Counted from the stretch's first letter, positions 45,294-55,771 are shown. The stretch: DNA of 64,000 bases from Neisseria bergeri (GCA_003044455.1 POWY01000009.1:27173-91172), one strand, 5' to 3'. Program-made: numbers and translations. Notes: generated from the letters alone by a model not told the origin.

Positions 45294-45893
45294 TCAGTTT
45301 GCCTCCTGTGCATTTCCCGAAGCCGGATTCTCTTTGGATTCGGCCGCCTTTACGATAGGTTGTAATGTTGCCTGAAGGGTAAATTCTTGATACGAATTGT
45401 TTTTCTTGATGCTTAATAATTCGGGTTGCTTGAATATGCCGGTATTAGGCATCGCCCTCATCATGGCGGCAACGCGGTTGTCGCTGGATGTCCTGCCGTT
45501 GAGCCGGTAAGAGTCGGCGGTAACGGCATCCAGCGAGGTCAGGTAGGTGCTTTCGGGGACGGCCTCATTCAGGCTGTCGAGGATTTTTGCGGCTTGGAGG
45601 CGTTTGAGTTGGAGTTCCTCGATTTTGTTTTTCTTAATCAGGAAGGCATCTTTTTCCTGTTTGAGCTTTTGTATTTCCGACAGCTCGGTATCCAAGTGTG
45701 CGATGGAGGTTTCCAGCAGCGTGTTTCTTTCCGACTGGTTATTGATCATGTTGTCGATAAACAGGTAGGTTGCCGCAACGGCGGCAACGCCCGTCAGCAC
45801 GGCGCCGTACATCAGCATTTTAAACTGCTGCTGTTTGCGCTTGTCCATCTCTTCCCTGTAGGGGAGGAGGTTGATTTTGATTAAATTGTTCAT
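45294..45893 (-). CDS. pilN: Type IV pilus inner-membrane protein PilN
   Basis: A 199-residue bitopic protein. The cytoplasmic N-terminus MNNLIKINLLPYREE contains the INLLPYR motif that docks into PilM. One membrane helix (GAVLTGVAAVAATYLFIDNM) and a coiled coil (LSEIQKLKQEKDAFLIKKNK) follow. It starts 2 bases after the pilM stop. Confidence 0.96.
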   Translation of the reverse strand: MNNLIKINLLPYREEMDKRKQQQFKMLMYGAVLTGVAAVAATYLFIDNMINNQSERNTLLETSIAHLDTELSEIQKLKQEKDAFLIKKNKIEELQLKRLQAAKILDSLNEAVPESTYLTSLDAVTADSYRLNGRTSSDNRVAAMMRAMPNTGIFKQPELLSIKKNNSYQEFTLQATLQPIVKAAESKENPASGNAQEAN

Positions 45894-45895
45894 AA

Positions 45896-47011
45896 TTATA
45901 ATCCCCGTACCGCCAAACCGAACGCCCTGGTCAGTGTCGGCGCATCAAGTTCGAATTGTTGTTTGTCTGTTTTGAGGTCGTCCGCAAAATAACGCGCGGG
46001 ATGGACGCATTGTACATCCGCATTGGTTTGCGAGGCGACGGTTTGGGCGATGCCTTCCTGGCGCACCGCTTCCCCCGTCAGCAGGATATGCTTGATGTCG
46101 GTCATATCGTCTGCGGTCTGCGTGGTGTAATAAAACTGCAAGACCCTTTGTATTTCTTGGGTAATCTGCTGGTTGAAATGGTCTGCCACTCTTTCTTGGT
46201 AATCGGAAGGTTTTTGCGGGGAGTTGATGATTTCTTCCGCTTTTTCTTCTGTCACCTGATAGGTGCGCTGGATGAGTTGGTTGAGCTGTTCTTCGCTGAC
46301 GGAGGTTTCCTGTTTGTATAGGATTTTTCCGTCTTGGATGACCAAGGCGTAGGTTTGTGCGGCATATACGCCGAAAATGGCGACTTTTTCGGCTGCAAGT
46401 TCGGGGGCGAAATGGTTTATCCACAGCGCGTAGGCGTTGTATTGCCCGAAAATGTCCACATCAAGCGCGGATAATTTCATACCGGCGGCGTTGAATGCGT
46501 CAATCAGTGGTTCGATTTCATCCTTTCTCGATGCGACGGCCAAAACAGCTTCGCCGGCGGCCGATTGGGACAAGACCTGATAGTCGTAATTGGCTTCTTC
46601 GAGCGATATCGAGCTGACTTCGGAGATGGAGGACTCCACGAACCCCTGCAGATCCAATTCCGCATCTTTGGCCGTGTAGGTCAATTGTTCGATGGTTGTC
46701 AGATTTTGCGGGACGGATGCGATGATGTTTTTGCACGAAGCACCCAGTTCGGCATAGGCTTGTTGCAAATATGTAACAAGTTGATCGTAATTTTGAACTT
46801 TGTTGCCTTGGACAATATTTTTCGGCAGTTTGACAATAATGTATTTTTCCAATTGGATTTGGTTTAAACTACGTCCTGACAATTGGACCATTTTGATGGA
46901 ATGTTGGTCGATGTCGACGCCGATTGCCGTGCGGTTATTGAGCCCTGAGGATTTCTTTGGGGGCTTGGCATCTGTTTTTTTAGGGTTTTTCAAGCTGTTA
47001 AACAAGCGCAT
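45896..47011 (-). CDS. pilM: Type IV pilus assembly ATPase-like protein PilM
   Basis: A 371-residue actin-like cytoplasmic protein (FtsA fold) with the nucleotide motif IGVDIDQHSIKMVQLSG near residue 30 and DVDIFGQYNAYALW. It recruits PilN. It is the first gene of pilMNOPQ and is divergent from ponA, with 150 bases between starts. Confidence 0.96.
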   Translation of the reverse strand: MRLFNSLKNPKKTDAKPPKKSSGLNNRTAIGVDIDQHSIKMVQLSGRSLNQIQLEKYIIVKLPKNIVQGNKVQNYDQLVTYLQQAYAELGASCKNIIASVPQNLTTIEQLTYTAKDAELDLQGFVESSISEVSSISLEEANYDYQVLSQSAAGEAVLAVASRKDEIEPLIDAFNAAGMKLSALDVDIFGQYNAYALWINHFAPELAAEKVAIFGVYAAQTYALVIQDGKILYKQETSVSEEQLNQLIQRTYQVTEEKAEEIINSPQKPSDYQERVADHFNQQITQEIQRVLQFYYTTQTADDMTDIKHILLTGEAVRQEGIAQTVASQTNADVQCVHPARYFADDLKTDKQQFELDAPTLTRAFGLAVRGL

Positions 47012-47136
47012 GATGAAGTTCCTACTTTATTTGTACAGTGAGTAACCGTTTCGGTATCCGTAATGGATTTCTTGTTTTTTACACGTTGAAACTGTGCTTT
47101 GTAGAAATCGGCTGCTATTTTACTTTATTTAATACC

Positions 47137-47153
47137 GATAATGGTAAATTATC
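47137..47153. promoter_or_regulatory. Inverted repeat at the ponA start
   Basis: GATAAT-GGTAA-ATTATC, six-base arms, 8 bases before the ponA ATG. It could be an operator or a structure hiding the ribosome site. It resembles a shortened Fur-type palindrome. Confidence 0.35.
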
Positions 47154-47161
47154 ATTCAGCT

Positions 47162-49558
47162 ATGATTAAAAAGATTATAACTACCTGTTTTGGTTTGGTT
47201 TTGGGATTATGTGTATTTGGAGTGGGGCTGGTTGCCATTGCTATTTTGGTAACGTATCCGAAACTGCCGTCTTTGGATTCTTTGCAGCATTACCAGCCTA
47301 AAATGCCGTTGACTATTTATTCGGCGGATGGAGAAGTCATCGGTATGTATGGGGAGCAGCGGCGCGAATTTACAAAAATCGGCGATTTCCCCGAGGTGTT
47401 GCGGAATGCGGTTATCGCCGCCGAGGACAAACGCTTTTACCGGCATTGGGGGGTGGATGTTTGGGGTGTTGCCCGCGCTGCCGTCGGCAATGTCGTGTCC
47501 GGCAGCGTGCAGTCGGGTGCGAGTACGATTACGCAGCAGGTGGCGAAGAATTTTTATTTGAGCAGTGAAAAGACATTTACACGGAAGTTCAATGAGGCGT
47601 TGCTTGCTTATAAAATTGAGCAGTCTTTGAGTAAGGATAAAATCCTTGAGCTGTATTTCAATCAAATTTATTTGGGTCAGCGCGCTTATGGTTTCGCGTC
47701 TGCTGCGCAAATCTATTTTAATAAAGATGTCAAAGAGTTGACTCTGGCGGAAGCCGCCATGCTGGCGGGGCTGCCTAAGGCTCCATCTGCCTATAACCCT
47801 ATTGTTAATCCGGAACGAGCCAAGTTGCGTCAAAAGTATATTTTGAACAACATGCTTGAGGAAAAGATGATTACCTTGCAACAGCGCGATCAGGCGTTGA
47901 GTGAGGAACTGCATTATGAGCGGTTTGTCCAGAAAATTGATCAGAGTGCTCTATATGTTGCAGAAATGGTGCGTCAGGAACTGTATGAGAAATATGGTGA
48001 AGATGCCTATACGCAGGGTTTTAAGGTTTATACCACGGTCCGTACCGATCATCAGAAAGTAGCAACAGAGGCGTTGCGTAAAGCGTTGCGGAATTTTGAT
48101 CGCGGCAGCAGTTATCGTGGTGCGGAAAACTATATCGATTTGAGTAAGAGTGAAGATGTCGAAGAGACTGTCAGCCAGTATCTTTCGGGACTTTATACCG
48201 TCGATAAAATGGTTCCCGCTGTCGTATTGGATGTGACTAAAAAGAAAAATGTCGTCATACAGTTGCCCAGTGGTAAGCGGGTTACGCTTGACGGCCGTTC
48301 CTTAGGTTTTGCAGCCCGCGCGGTCAATAATGAAAAAATGGGAGAGGACCGTATCCGCAGGGGTTCGGTTATACGTGTTAGGAACAATGGCGGGCGTTGG
48401 GTAGTGGTTCAAGAGCCGCTCCTGCAGGGTGCTTTGGTTTCCTTGGATGCCAAAACCGGTGCGGTGCGCGCGCTGGTCGGCGGTTATGACTTCCACAGCA
48501 AAACATTCAACCGTGCCGCCCAAGCTATGCGGCAGCCGGGTTCGACATTTAAGCCGTTTGTTTATTCGGCAGCTTTATCTAAGGGTATGACTGCCTCTAC
48601 AATGGTTAACGACGCGCCGATTTCTCTGCCGGGGAAAGGGCCGAACGGTTCGGTTTGGACACCTAAAAATTCAGACGGCAGATATTCGGGATATATCACT
48701 TTAAGGCAGGCACTGACGGCTTCCAAAAATATGGTTTCCATCCGTATTTTGATGTCTATCGGTGTCGGTTACGCGCAACAGTATATCCGGCGTTTCGGCT
48801 TCAAACCGTCCGAGCTGCCTGTCAGCCTGTCTATGGCTTTAGGTACGGGCGAGACGACACCGTTGAGGATAGCGGAGGCATACAGCGTGTTCGCAAACGG
48901 GGGTTATAGGGTTTCTTCGTACGTCATCGATAAAATTTATGACAGCGAGGGCAGGTTGCGCGCACAAATGCAGCCTTTGGTGGCGGGGCAAAATGCGCCT
49001 CAGGCAATCGATCCGCGCAATGCCTATATTATGTATAAGATTATGCAGGATGTCGTCCGCGTCGGTACGGCAAGGGGCGCGACCGCGCTGGGCAGGTCGG
49101 ACATCGCCGGTAAAACGGGTACGACCAACGACAATAAAGATGCGTGGTTTGTCGGGTTTAACCCCGATGTGGTCACTGCCGTATATATCGGTTTTGACAA
49201 ACCTAAAAGTATGGGGCGTGCCGGTTACGGCGGTACGATTGCCGTTCCGGTTTGGGTGGACTATATGCGTTTTGCGTTGAAAGGAAAGCAGGGCAAAGGG
49301 ATGAAAATGCCTGAAGGTGTGGTCAGCAGCAATGGCGAATACTATATGAAAGAACGTATGGTAACCGATCCAGGCTTGATGCTGGACAACAGCGGTATTG
49401 CGCCGCAACCTTCCCGACGGGCAAAAGAAGATGATGAAGCGGCAGTAGAAAAAGAACAGCAGGGAAGGTCTGACGAAACGCGTCAGGACGTACAGGAAAC
49501 GCCGGTGCTTCCGAGCAATACGGATTCCAAACAGCAGCAGTTGGATTCTCTGTTTTAA
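47162..49558 (+). CDS. ponA: Penicillin-binding protein 1 (bifunctional class A)
   Basis: A 798-residue peptidoglycan synthase. It has an N-terminal membrane anchor (GLVLGLCVFGVGLVAIAILV), a GT51 glycosyltransferase (EDKRFYRHWGVD, GASTITQQVAKNFYL) and a transpeptidase with SxxK in PGSTFKPFVY, SKN and KTGTTNDNK. The start at 47162 (MIKKIITTCFG) matches the known length; an ATG seven codons earlier is inside an inverted repeat. A low-complexity acidic tail ends the protein. A Leu-to-Pro change near residue 421 links to penicillin resistance in gonococci; it was not resolved here. Confidence 0.96.
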   Translation: MIKKIITTCFGLVLGLCVFGVGLVAIAILVTYPKLPSLDSLQHYQPKMPLTIYSADGEVIGMYGEQRREFTKIGDFPEVLRNAVIAAEDKRFYRHWGVDVWGVARAAVGNVVSGSVQSGASTITQQVAKNFYLSSEKTFTRKFNEALLAYKIEQSLSKDKILELYFNQIYLGQRAYGFASAAQIYFNKDVKELTLAEAAMLAGLPKAPSAYNPIVNPERAKLRQKYILNNMLEEKMITLQQRDQALSEELHYERFVQKIDQSALYVAEMVRQELYEKYGEDAYTQGFKVYTTVRTDHQKVATEALRKALRNFDRGSSYRGAENYIDLSKSEDVEETVSQYLSGLYTVDKMVPAVVLDVTKKKNVVIQLPSGKRVTLDGRSLGFAARAVNNEKMGEDRIRRGSVIRVRNNGGRWVVVQEPLLQGALVSLDAKTGAVRALVGGYDFHSKTFNRAAQAMRQPGSTFKPFVYSAALSKGMTASTMVNDAPISLPGKGPNGSVWTPKNSDGRYSGYITLRQALTASKNMVSIRILMSIGVGYAQQYIRRFGFKPSELPVSLSMALGTGETTPLRIAEAYSVFANGGYRVSSYVIDKIYDSEGRLRAQMQPLVAGQNAPQAIDPRNAYIMYKIMQDVVRVGTARGATALGRSDIAGKTGTTNDNKDAWFVGFNPDVVTAVYIGFDKPKSMGRAGYGGTIAVPVWVDYMRFALKGKQGKGMKMPEGVVSSNGEYYMKERMVTDPGLMLDNSGIAPQPSRRAKEDDEAAVEKEQQGRSDETRQDVQETPVLPSNTDSKQQQLDSLF

Positions 49559-49570
49559 AGACTCCGCAAA

Positions 49571-49600
49571 ATGCCGTCTGAAAAGTCTTTCAGACGGCAT
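49571..49600. terminator. DUS-pair terminator between ponA and engB
   Basis: DUS at 49571-49582 and inverse at 49589-49600, followed by TTTTAG, between convergent genes. Confidence 0.85.
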
Positions 49601-49678
49601 TTTAGATTTGGCAGTGGCAATTTTTTAAATGTTTGCGGTCGGTCAAGTGGGGGAAATACGGTTTCCGTATAATTGGGG

Positions 49679-50308
49679 TCAGTTTTCCTCTGGAGAGGAA
49701 GCGGCGGCATCTGCTGCGTCAAACCAGCTTCCGACAGTTCGGTTGGTCTCGTCAATACCTTGTTTTTTCAGGCTGGAAAACAGCTGTACGCTGATGTTTT
49801 GCCTGTCGGAATAAGGTTTGAGCAGTTTTTTGACTTGGGACAGGGTTTTTATCTGTTCGTTTTTGGATAATTTGTCGGCTTTTGACAGAAGGATGTGAAC
49901 CGGTCTGCCGGTCGTGTGGAAAAAGTCCAGCATACGGATGTCGAGTTCTTTTAAAGGATGGCGGGCATCCATAATCAGAATCAGACCGATAAGCTGTTTC
50001 CGATGGCGGAGGTAGTCGCCGAGCAGATTGACCCAATGTGCGCGTACCGCTTCGGGGACTTGGGCATAACCGTAGCCGGGCAAATCGACCATAAAATTGC
50101 CGTTTTGCAGCTCGAAAAAGTTGATATGCTGCGTCCGTCCCGGTGTTTTTGAAACGTAGGCAAGACGGACATGGTTGGTCAGGGTATTGATGGCACTGGA
50201 TTTTCCGGCATTGCTCCTGCCGACAAAGGCAATTTCGAGCGATGTGTCCGGCAGGTCTTTGAGATGGTTTACCGTCGTGAAGAATTTGGCGTTTTGAAAA
50301 AGGTTCAT
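49679..50308 (-). CDS. engB: Ribosome biogenesis GTPase YihA/EngB
   Basis: A 209-residue GTPase for 50S assembly. G1 is [12 protein letters not shown]2 is the Thr of KTPGRTQ, G3 is DLPGYGYA and G4 is LSKADKLS. The start at 50308 is chosen because AAGGAT lies 7 bases upstream; an ATG two codons earlier overlaps that ribosome site. It is divergent from the cytochrome c4 gene. Confidence 0.94.
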   Translation of the reverse strand: MNLFQNAKFFTTVNHLKDLPDTSLEIAFVGRSNAGKSSAINTLTNHVRLAYVSKTPGRTQHINFFELQNGNFMVDLPGYGYAQVPEAVRAHWVNLLGDYLRHRKQLIGLILIMDARHPLKELDIRMLDFFHTTGRPVHILLSKADKLSKNEQIKTLSQVKKLLKPYSDRQNISVQLFSSLKKQGIDETNRTVGSWFDAADAAASSPEEN

Positions 50309-50513
50309 GGGCATATCCTTGTTTTTCCGCCGCCGTTTGTCCGACAGCAAAATATGCGGTTGGTTTTATGTGAAACACAGTAGTAATTTAATGTAAATTT
50401 AGTATAGAATATCACGTTTGCAGAATCATCGGTTTTAATCGGGTCAAAAATCCCGTATTTGAATATAAAAAGAGCATTGTTGCGTTATCCAATGCTGTAA
50501 TCAGGAGCACTCC

Positions 50514-51137
50514 ATGAAACGATTGACTTTATTGGCCTTTGTTTTGGCTGCCGGTGCGGTTTCCGCATCTCCCAAAGCGGACGTGGAAAAAGGCAAACAG
50601 GTTGCCGCAACGGTTTGTGCGGCTTGCCATGCAGCAGACGGTAACAGCGGCATTGCGATGTATCCGCGTTTGGCGGCACAGCATACTGCTTACATCTATC
50701 ATCAAACCATCGGCATCCGTGACGGCAAACGCACCCACGGTTCGGCAGCCGTGATGAAGCCGATGGTAATGAATTTGAGCGATCAGGATATTTTGAACGT
50801 ATCCGCGTTCTATGCCAAACAACAGCCGAAATCGGGTGAGACGAATCCGAAAGAAAATCCCGAATTGGGTGCGAAAATCTATCGCGGCGGTTTGAGCGAT
50901 AAAAAATTGCCGGCGTGTATGTCCTGCCACGGTCCGAGCGGTGCGGGTATGCCGGGCGGCGGAAGCGAGATTCAGGCTTATCCGCGTTTGGGCGGCCAGC
51001 ATCAGGCATATATTGTCGAACAGATGAATGCCTACAAGTCCGGTCAGCGCAAAAATGCCATTATGGCGGATATTGCAAACCGTATGTCTGAAGAAGATTT
51101 GAAAGCGGTTGCCAACTTTATCCAAGGTTTGCGTTAA
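50514..51137 (+). CDS. Cytochrome c4, di-heme
   Basis: A 207-residue periplasmic or membrane-attached electron carrier to terminal oxidases. The signal peptide is MKRLTLLAFVLAAGAVSA. Heme sites are CAACH near residue 35 and CMSCH near residue 139, with the two homologous halves each having PRL and distal Met regions. It is followed by the cytochrome c maturation genes that attach its hemes. GGAG lies just upstream of the ATG. Confidence 0.95.
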   Translation: MKRLTLLAFVLAAGAVSASPKADVEKGKQVAATVCAACHAADGNSGIAMYPRLAAQHTAYIYHQTIGIRDGKRTHGSAAVMKPMVMNLSDQDILNVSAFYAKQQPKSGETNPKENPELGAKIYRGGLSDKKLPACMSCHGPSGAGMPGGGSEIQAYPRLGGQHQAYIVEQMNAYKSGQRKNAIMADIANRMSEEDLKAVANFIQGLR

Positions 51138-51160
51138 TTCCGCAATAGTCTGTTTTAGAG

Positions 51161-51185
51161 GCCGTCTGAAAAGTTTTCAGACGGC
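51161..51185. terminator. DUS-core hairpin after cytochrome c4
   Basis: GCCGTCTGAAAA and TTTTCAGACGGC form a 12-bp stem, 23 bases after the stop codon. Confidence 0.75.
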
Positions 51186-51350
51186 TTCAGACAATTCTGC
51201 GATAAGTTTTTTCAATCGCAACCGTTGGAATCGATGCAGGCTGTCTTCATTGTCTTGAAATAAAAAGCATCAAGACAGTAGAATCGGGGCGTTGTTTTCT
51301 GTTTGCCCAATTCTGCTTTCCCATATTCCTGATGGCGGAATAAACACACA

Positions 51351-53366
51351 ATGAGTAAATCCCGTATATCTCCCCCACTTCTTTCCCGTCCGTGGTTCGC
51401 TTTTTTCAGCTCCATGCGCTTTGCGGTCGCCTTGCTCAGTCTGCTGGGTATTGCATCGGTTATCGGTACGGTGTTGCAGCAAAACCAGCCGCAGACAGAT
51501 TATTTGGTCAAATTCGGACCGTTTTGGGTGCAGATTTTTGGTTTTCTGGGACTGTATGATGTCTATGCTTCGGCATGGTTCGTTGTCATTATGCTCTTTT
51601 TGGTCATCTCGACCAGTTTGTGCCTGATTCGCAATGTGCCGCCGTTCTGGCGCGAAATGAAGTCTTTTCGGGAAAAGGTTAAAGAAAAATCTCTGGCGGC
51701 GATGCGCCATTCTTCGCTGTTGGATGTAAAAATTGCCCCCGAAGTTGCCAAACGTTATCTGGAGGTGCAGGGTTTTCAGGGAAAAACCATTAACCGTGAA
51801 GACGGTTCGGTTTTGATTGCAGCTAAAAAAGGCACAATGAACAAATGGGGCTATATCTTTGCCCATATTGCTTTGATTGTCATTTGTTTGGGCGGTCTGA
51901 TAGACAGCAACCTGCTGTTGAAGCTGGGTATGCTGACCGGACGGATTGTCCCGGATAATCAGGCAGTTTATGCTAAGGATTTCAAACCCGAAAGTATTTT
52001 GGGTGCGTCCAATCTCTCATTTAGGGGCAACGTTAATATTTCCGAAGGGCAAAGTGCAGACGTAGTTTTCCTGAATGCTGACAACGGAATGCTGGTTCAG
52101 GACTTGCCTTTTGAAGTCAAACTGAAAAAATTCCATATCGACTTTTACAATACGGGTATGCCGCGCGATTTTGCCAGCGATATTGAAGTAATGGACAAGG
52201 CAACCGGTGAGAAACTCGAGCGGACCATACGGGTCAATCATCCGCTGACCTTGCACGGTATTACCATTTATCAGGCAAGCTTTGCGGATGGTGGTTCGGA
52301 TTTGGCATTTAAGGCGTGGAATCTGGGTGATGCTTCGCGCGAGCCTGTCGTGTTGAAGGCAACCTCCATGCGGCAGTTCCCGTTGGAAATCGGCAGGCAT
52401 AAATACCGTCTTGAATTTGATCAGTTTACTTCGATGAACGTGGAGGACATGAGTGAGGATGGGAAACGGGAAAAAAGTCTGAAATCCACGCTGAACGATG
52501 TCCGCGCCGTTACTCAGGAGGGTAAAAAATACACTAATATCGGTCCTTCCATCGTGTACCGCATTCGTGATGCGGCAGGGCAGGCGGTCGAATATAAAAA
52601 CTATATGCTGCCGGTTTTGCAGGAACAGGATTATTTTTGGATTACCGGCACGCGCAGCGGTTTGCAACAGCAATACCGTTGGCTGCGTATTCCTTTGGAC
52701 AAACAAGGGAAAGCGGACACTTTCATGGCATTGCGCGAGTTTTTGAAAGATGGGGAAGGGCGCAAACGTCTGGTTGCCGACGCAACCAAAGACGCACCTG
52801 CCGAAATCCGCGAACAATTCATGCTGGCGGCAGAAAACACGCTGAACATCTTTGCACAAAAAGGCTATTTGGGATTGGACGAATTTATTACGTCCAATAT
52901 CCCGAAAGAGCAGCAGGAGAAAATGCAGGGCTATTTCTACGAAATGCTTTACGGCGTGATGGACGCTGCTTTGGATGAAACCATACGCCGGTACGGCTTG
53001 CCGGAATGGCAGCAGGATGAAGCGCGGAACCGTTTCCTGCTGCACAGTATGGATGCCTATACGGGGCTGACGGAATATCCCGCCCCTATGCTGCTCCAGC
53101 TTGACGGGTTTTCGGAAGTGCGCTCTTCAGGTTTGCAGATGACCCGTTCGCCGGGTGCGCTTTTGGTCTATCTCGGCTCGGTATTGTTGGTTTTGGGTAC
53201 GGTATTTATGTTTTATGTGCGCGAAAAACGGGCGTGGGTATTGTTTTCAGACGGCAAAATCCGTTTTGCCATGTCTTCGGCCCGCAGCGAACGGGATTTG
53301 CAGAAGGAATTTCCAAAACACGTCGAGAGTCTGCAACGGCTCGGCAAGGACTTGAATCATGACTGA
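51351..53366 (+). CDS. resB: Cytochrome c biogenesis protein ResB/CcsB
   Basis: A 671-residue inner-membrane protein of the system II heme lyase. Hydrophobic segments lie near residues 23-45, 71-93, 164-184 and 603-625, with a large periplasmic domain between the last two. The N-terminal SMRFAVALLSLLGIASVIG and TVLQQNQP motifs are typical. It works with CcsA to move heme and attach it to c-type cytochromes. It overlaps ccsA by 8 bases. Confidence 0.95.
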   Translation: MSKSRISPPLLSRPWFAFFSSMRFAVALLSLLGIASVIGTVLQQNQPQTDYLVKFGPFWVQIFGFLGLYDVYASAWFVVIMLFLVISTSLCLIRNVPPFWREMKSFREKVKEKSLAAMRHSSLLDVKIAPEVAKRYLEVQGFQGKTINREDGSVLIAAKKGTMNKWGYIFAHIALIVICLGGLIDSNLLLKLGMLTGRIVPDNQAVYAKDFKPESILGASNLSFRGNVNISEGQSADVVFLNADNGMLVQDLPFEVKLKKFHIDFYNTGMPRDFASDIEVMDKATGEKLERTIRVNHPLTLHGITIYQASFADGGSDLAFKAWNLGDASREPVVLKATSMRQFPLEIGRHKYRLEFDQFTSMNVEDMSEDGKREKSLKSTLNDVRAVTQEGKKYTNIGPSIVYRIRDAAGQAVEYKNYMLPVLQEQDYFWITGTRSGLQQQYRWLRIPLDKQGKADTFMALREFLKDGEGRKRLVADATKDAPAEIREQFMLAAENTLNIFAQKGYLGLDEFITSNIPKEQQEKMQGYFYEMLYGVMDAALDETIRRYGLPEWQQDEARNRFLLHSMDAYTGLTEYPAPMLLQLDGFSEVRSSGLQMTRSPGALLVYLGSVLLVLGTVFMFYVREKRAWVLFSDGKIRFAMSSARSERDLQKEFPKHVESLQRLGKDLNHD

Positions 53367-54546
53367 ACACTATAAAACCCTTCCGGAACACGAGCTGCTG
53401 GTTCGAAAGTCTTTTATCCGTAATTTGAATATTTGGGATTGGGTGTTTGCCGCGCTGGTTTTTGCGGGTACGGTTTTCGTACAGACCCGTTCCGGTATGC
53501 ATATGGACATTTACGAAACGGTCATGTTGTGGGCGAGTGCCGGTATTGCCGTGTTTTTGGGTTGGTTTTTCAAACCGATGCGCTGGTTTGTGCCACTGTG
53601 CATATTGTTTGCTTATGCTGCCGTCGGTTTGTACGGAGGCGACATCAAATCGGCAGAGATTTTCCTGTTGCGGTATTTCCTCAGCAGCCAATCGGCGATT
53701 ATGTGGCAGTGTGCTTTTGTCTTCTTCGCCCTGTTCGCCTATATTTCGGGCGCGGTTTTGGCAAGAGTAAAAAATGTGCCGACCAACACGCTGTTGGGTA
53801 TGGGAACCGTGTTTGCATGGGTGTCTGCCGTAGCGGGCTTTACCGGTCTGCTGGTACGTTGGCACGAAAGCTACCTGCTCCGTCCCGATGCCGGGCATAT
53901 CCCCGTGTCCAACCTTTATGAAGTCTTCATCCTGTTTCTGGTCATTACCGCGCTGATGTATCTGTATTACGAGGGCAAATTCGCCGTACAGAAATTGGGC
54001 GGCTTCGTGTTCGGCTTTATGGCGGTCGTGGTTGGATTTGTCTTGTGGTACAGCGTGTCGCGTGAGGCGCATACCATCCAGCCGCTGATTCCCGCGCTCC
54101 AGTCTTGGTGGATGAAAATCCACGTTCCGGCAAACTTTATCGGTTACGGCGCGTTTTGTATTTCCGCGATGCTCGGTATTGCCGAACTGGTTTCCCTGCG
54201 TGCGGAAGAAAAAGGCGGAAAACTGTGGCTGCCGCCGTCGGCATTGATCGACGAGGTGATGTATAAGGCGATTGCCGTCGGCTTTCTGTTCTTTACCATT
54301 GCTACCATTTTGGGTGCGCTGTGGGCGGCGGATGCTTGGGGACGCTATTGGAGTTGGGATCCGAAAGAGACGTGGGCGTTCATCGTCTGGCTCAATTACG
54401 CCGTTTGGCTGCATTTGCGGCTGGTGGCAGGCTGGCGCGGCAAAGTGCTGGCGTGGTGGGCGATTATCGGTTTGTTCGTAACCGCATTTGCCTTTATCGG
54501 CGTGAATATGTTTTTGAGCGGGCTGCATTCTTACGGAACGCTTTGA
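53359..54546 (+). CDS. ccsA: Cytochrome c biogenesis protein CcsA/ResC
   Basis: A 395-residue polytopic membrane protein with about eight helices. The heme-handling WWD signature WGRYWSWDPKETWAF lies near residue 328. Conserved heme-ligand histidines include those in KIHVPANFIGYG and AVWLHLR. It forms the system II synthase with ResB; the 8-base overlap implies coupled translation. Confidence 0.95.
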   Translation: MTEHYKTLPEHELLVRKSFIRNLNIWDWVFAALVFAGTVFVQTRSGMHMDIYETVMLWASAGIAVFLGWFFKPMRWFVPLCILFAYAAVGLYGGDIKSAEIFLLRYFLSSQSAIMWQCAFVFFALFAYISGAVLARVKNVPTNTLLGMGTVFAWVSAVAGFTGLLVRWHESYLLRPDAGHIPVSNLYEVFILFLVITALMYLYYEGKFAVQKLGGFVFGFMAVVVGFVLWYSVSREAHTIQPLIPALQSWWMKIHVPANFIGYGAFCISAMLGIAELVSLRAEEKGGKLWLPPSALIDEVMYKAIAVGFLFFTIATILGALWAADAWGRYWSWDPKETWAFIVWLNYAVWLHLRLVAGWRGKVLAWWAIIGLFVTAFAFIGVNMFLSGLHSYGTL

Positions 54547-54558
54547 ATCAGGCAGAAT

Positions 54559-54587
54559 ATGCCGTCTGAACGGTCTTCAGACGGCAT
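54559..54587. terminator. DUS-pair terminator after ccsA
   Basis: DUS at 54559-54570 and inverse at 54576-54587. It ends the resB-ccsA operon before tsaD. Confidence 0.75.
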
Positions 54588-54663
54588 GTTCCGTTTTGGG
54601 GATACGGCAGTCGTGCCGAAATCCGCTAAAATATGTTTTTCAGTTTTTAGACGGCATCAGACC

Positions 54664-55728
54664 ATGTTGGTATTAGGAATCGAATCTTCTTGCGACGAAA
54701 CAGGCGTTGCGCTGTACGACACTGAACGCGGATTGCGGGCGCATTGCCTGCACACTCAAATGGCAATGCACGCCGAATACGGTGGGGTTGTGCCGGAATT
54801 GGCAAGCCGCGACCATATCCGCCGCCTTGTTCCGTTGACTGAAGGCTGTTTGGCGCAGGCGGGCGCATCGTATGGCGACATTGACGCGGTTGCCTTTACG
54901 CAGGGGCCCGGTTTGGGCGGCGCGCTGCTGGCGGGTTCGAGCTATGCCAACGCGCTGGCTTTGGCATTGGACAAGCCTGTCATTCCCGTCCATCATTTGG
55001 AAGGACATCTGCTGTCGCCGCTGTTGGCGGAGGAAAAACCTGACTTTCCTTTTGTCGCGCTGTTGGTTTCGGGCGGGCATACGCAGATTATGGCGGTCAG
55101 GGGCATAGGCAACTACGAGCTTTTGGGCGAGAGCGTCGATGATGCGGCGGGCGAGGCATTCGATAAAACGGCAAAATTGCTCGGATTGCCGTATCCGGGT
55201 GGCGCAAAGCTTTCCGAACTTGCCAAATTGGGCAGCCCCGATGCCTTTATTTTCCCACGCCCGATGATTCATTCCGACGATTTGCAGATGAGTTTTTCGG
55301 GATTGAAAACCGCTGTTTTGACTGCCGTTGAAAAAGTGCGTGAGGCAAACGGTTCGGAAACCATACCCGAGCAAACCCGCAACGACATCTGCCGTGCGTT
55401 TCAAGATGCGGTGGTAGATGTGTTGGAGGCAAAAGTGAAAAAAGCCCTGTTGCAGACGGGATTCAGGACGCTGGTTGTGGCAGGCGGTGTCGGTGCGAAT
55501 TGGAAGCTGCGCGAAACGTTCGGCAACATGACGGTGCAAATCCCGACCCCCAAAGGCAAGCCGAAACATCCGTCCGAAAAAGTCAGCGTGTTTTTCCCGC
55601 CGATGGCATACTGCACGGACAACGGTGCCATGATTGCCTTTGCAGGCGCGATGCATTTGAAAACGGGTAGGGAAGCCGGTGCATTTAATGTACGCCCGCG
55701 CTGGCCGTTGTCTGAAATCGTCAAATGA
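54664..55728 (+). CDS. tsaD: tRNA threonylcarbamoyladenosine synthase subunit TsaD
   Basis: A 354-residue ASKHA-fold enzyme that transfers threonylcarbamoyl to A37 of ANN-decoding tRNAs. The metal-binding [10 protein letters not shown], the nucleotide site LVSGGHTQI and VGGGVGAN-like [11 protein letters not shown] are visible. The start [17 protein letters not shown] at 54664 is the invariant family start; the open frame upstream contains a DUS-pair terminator. Confidence 0.97.
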   Translation: MLVLGIESSCDETGVALYDTERGLRAHCLHTQMAMHAEYGGVVPELASRDHIRRLVPLTEGCLAQAGASYGDIDAVAFTQGPGLGGALLAGSSYANALALALDKPVIPVHHLEGHLLSPLLAEEKPDFPFVALLVSGGHTQIMAVRGIGNYELLGESVDDAAGEAFDKTAKLLGLPYPGGAKLSELAKLGSPDAFIFPRPMIHSDDLQMSFSGLKTAVLTAVEKVREANGSETIPEQTRNDICRAFQDAVVDVLEAKVKKALLQTGFRTLVVAGGVGANWKLRETFGNMTVQIPTPKGKPKHPSEKVSVFFPPMAYCTDNGAMIAFAGAMHLKTGREAGAFNVRPRWPLSEIVK

Positions 55729-55732
55729 CAAA

Positions 55733-55761
55733 ATGCCGTCTGAAACCTGTTCAGACGGCAT
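55733..55761. terminator. DUS-pair terminator between tsaD and the acyltransferase gene
   Basis: DUS at 55733-55744 and inverse at 55750-55761, between convergent genes. Confidence 0.85.
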
Positions 55762-55771
55762 TTCCATATGT

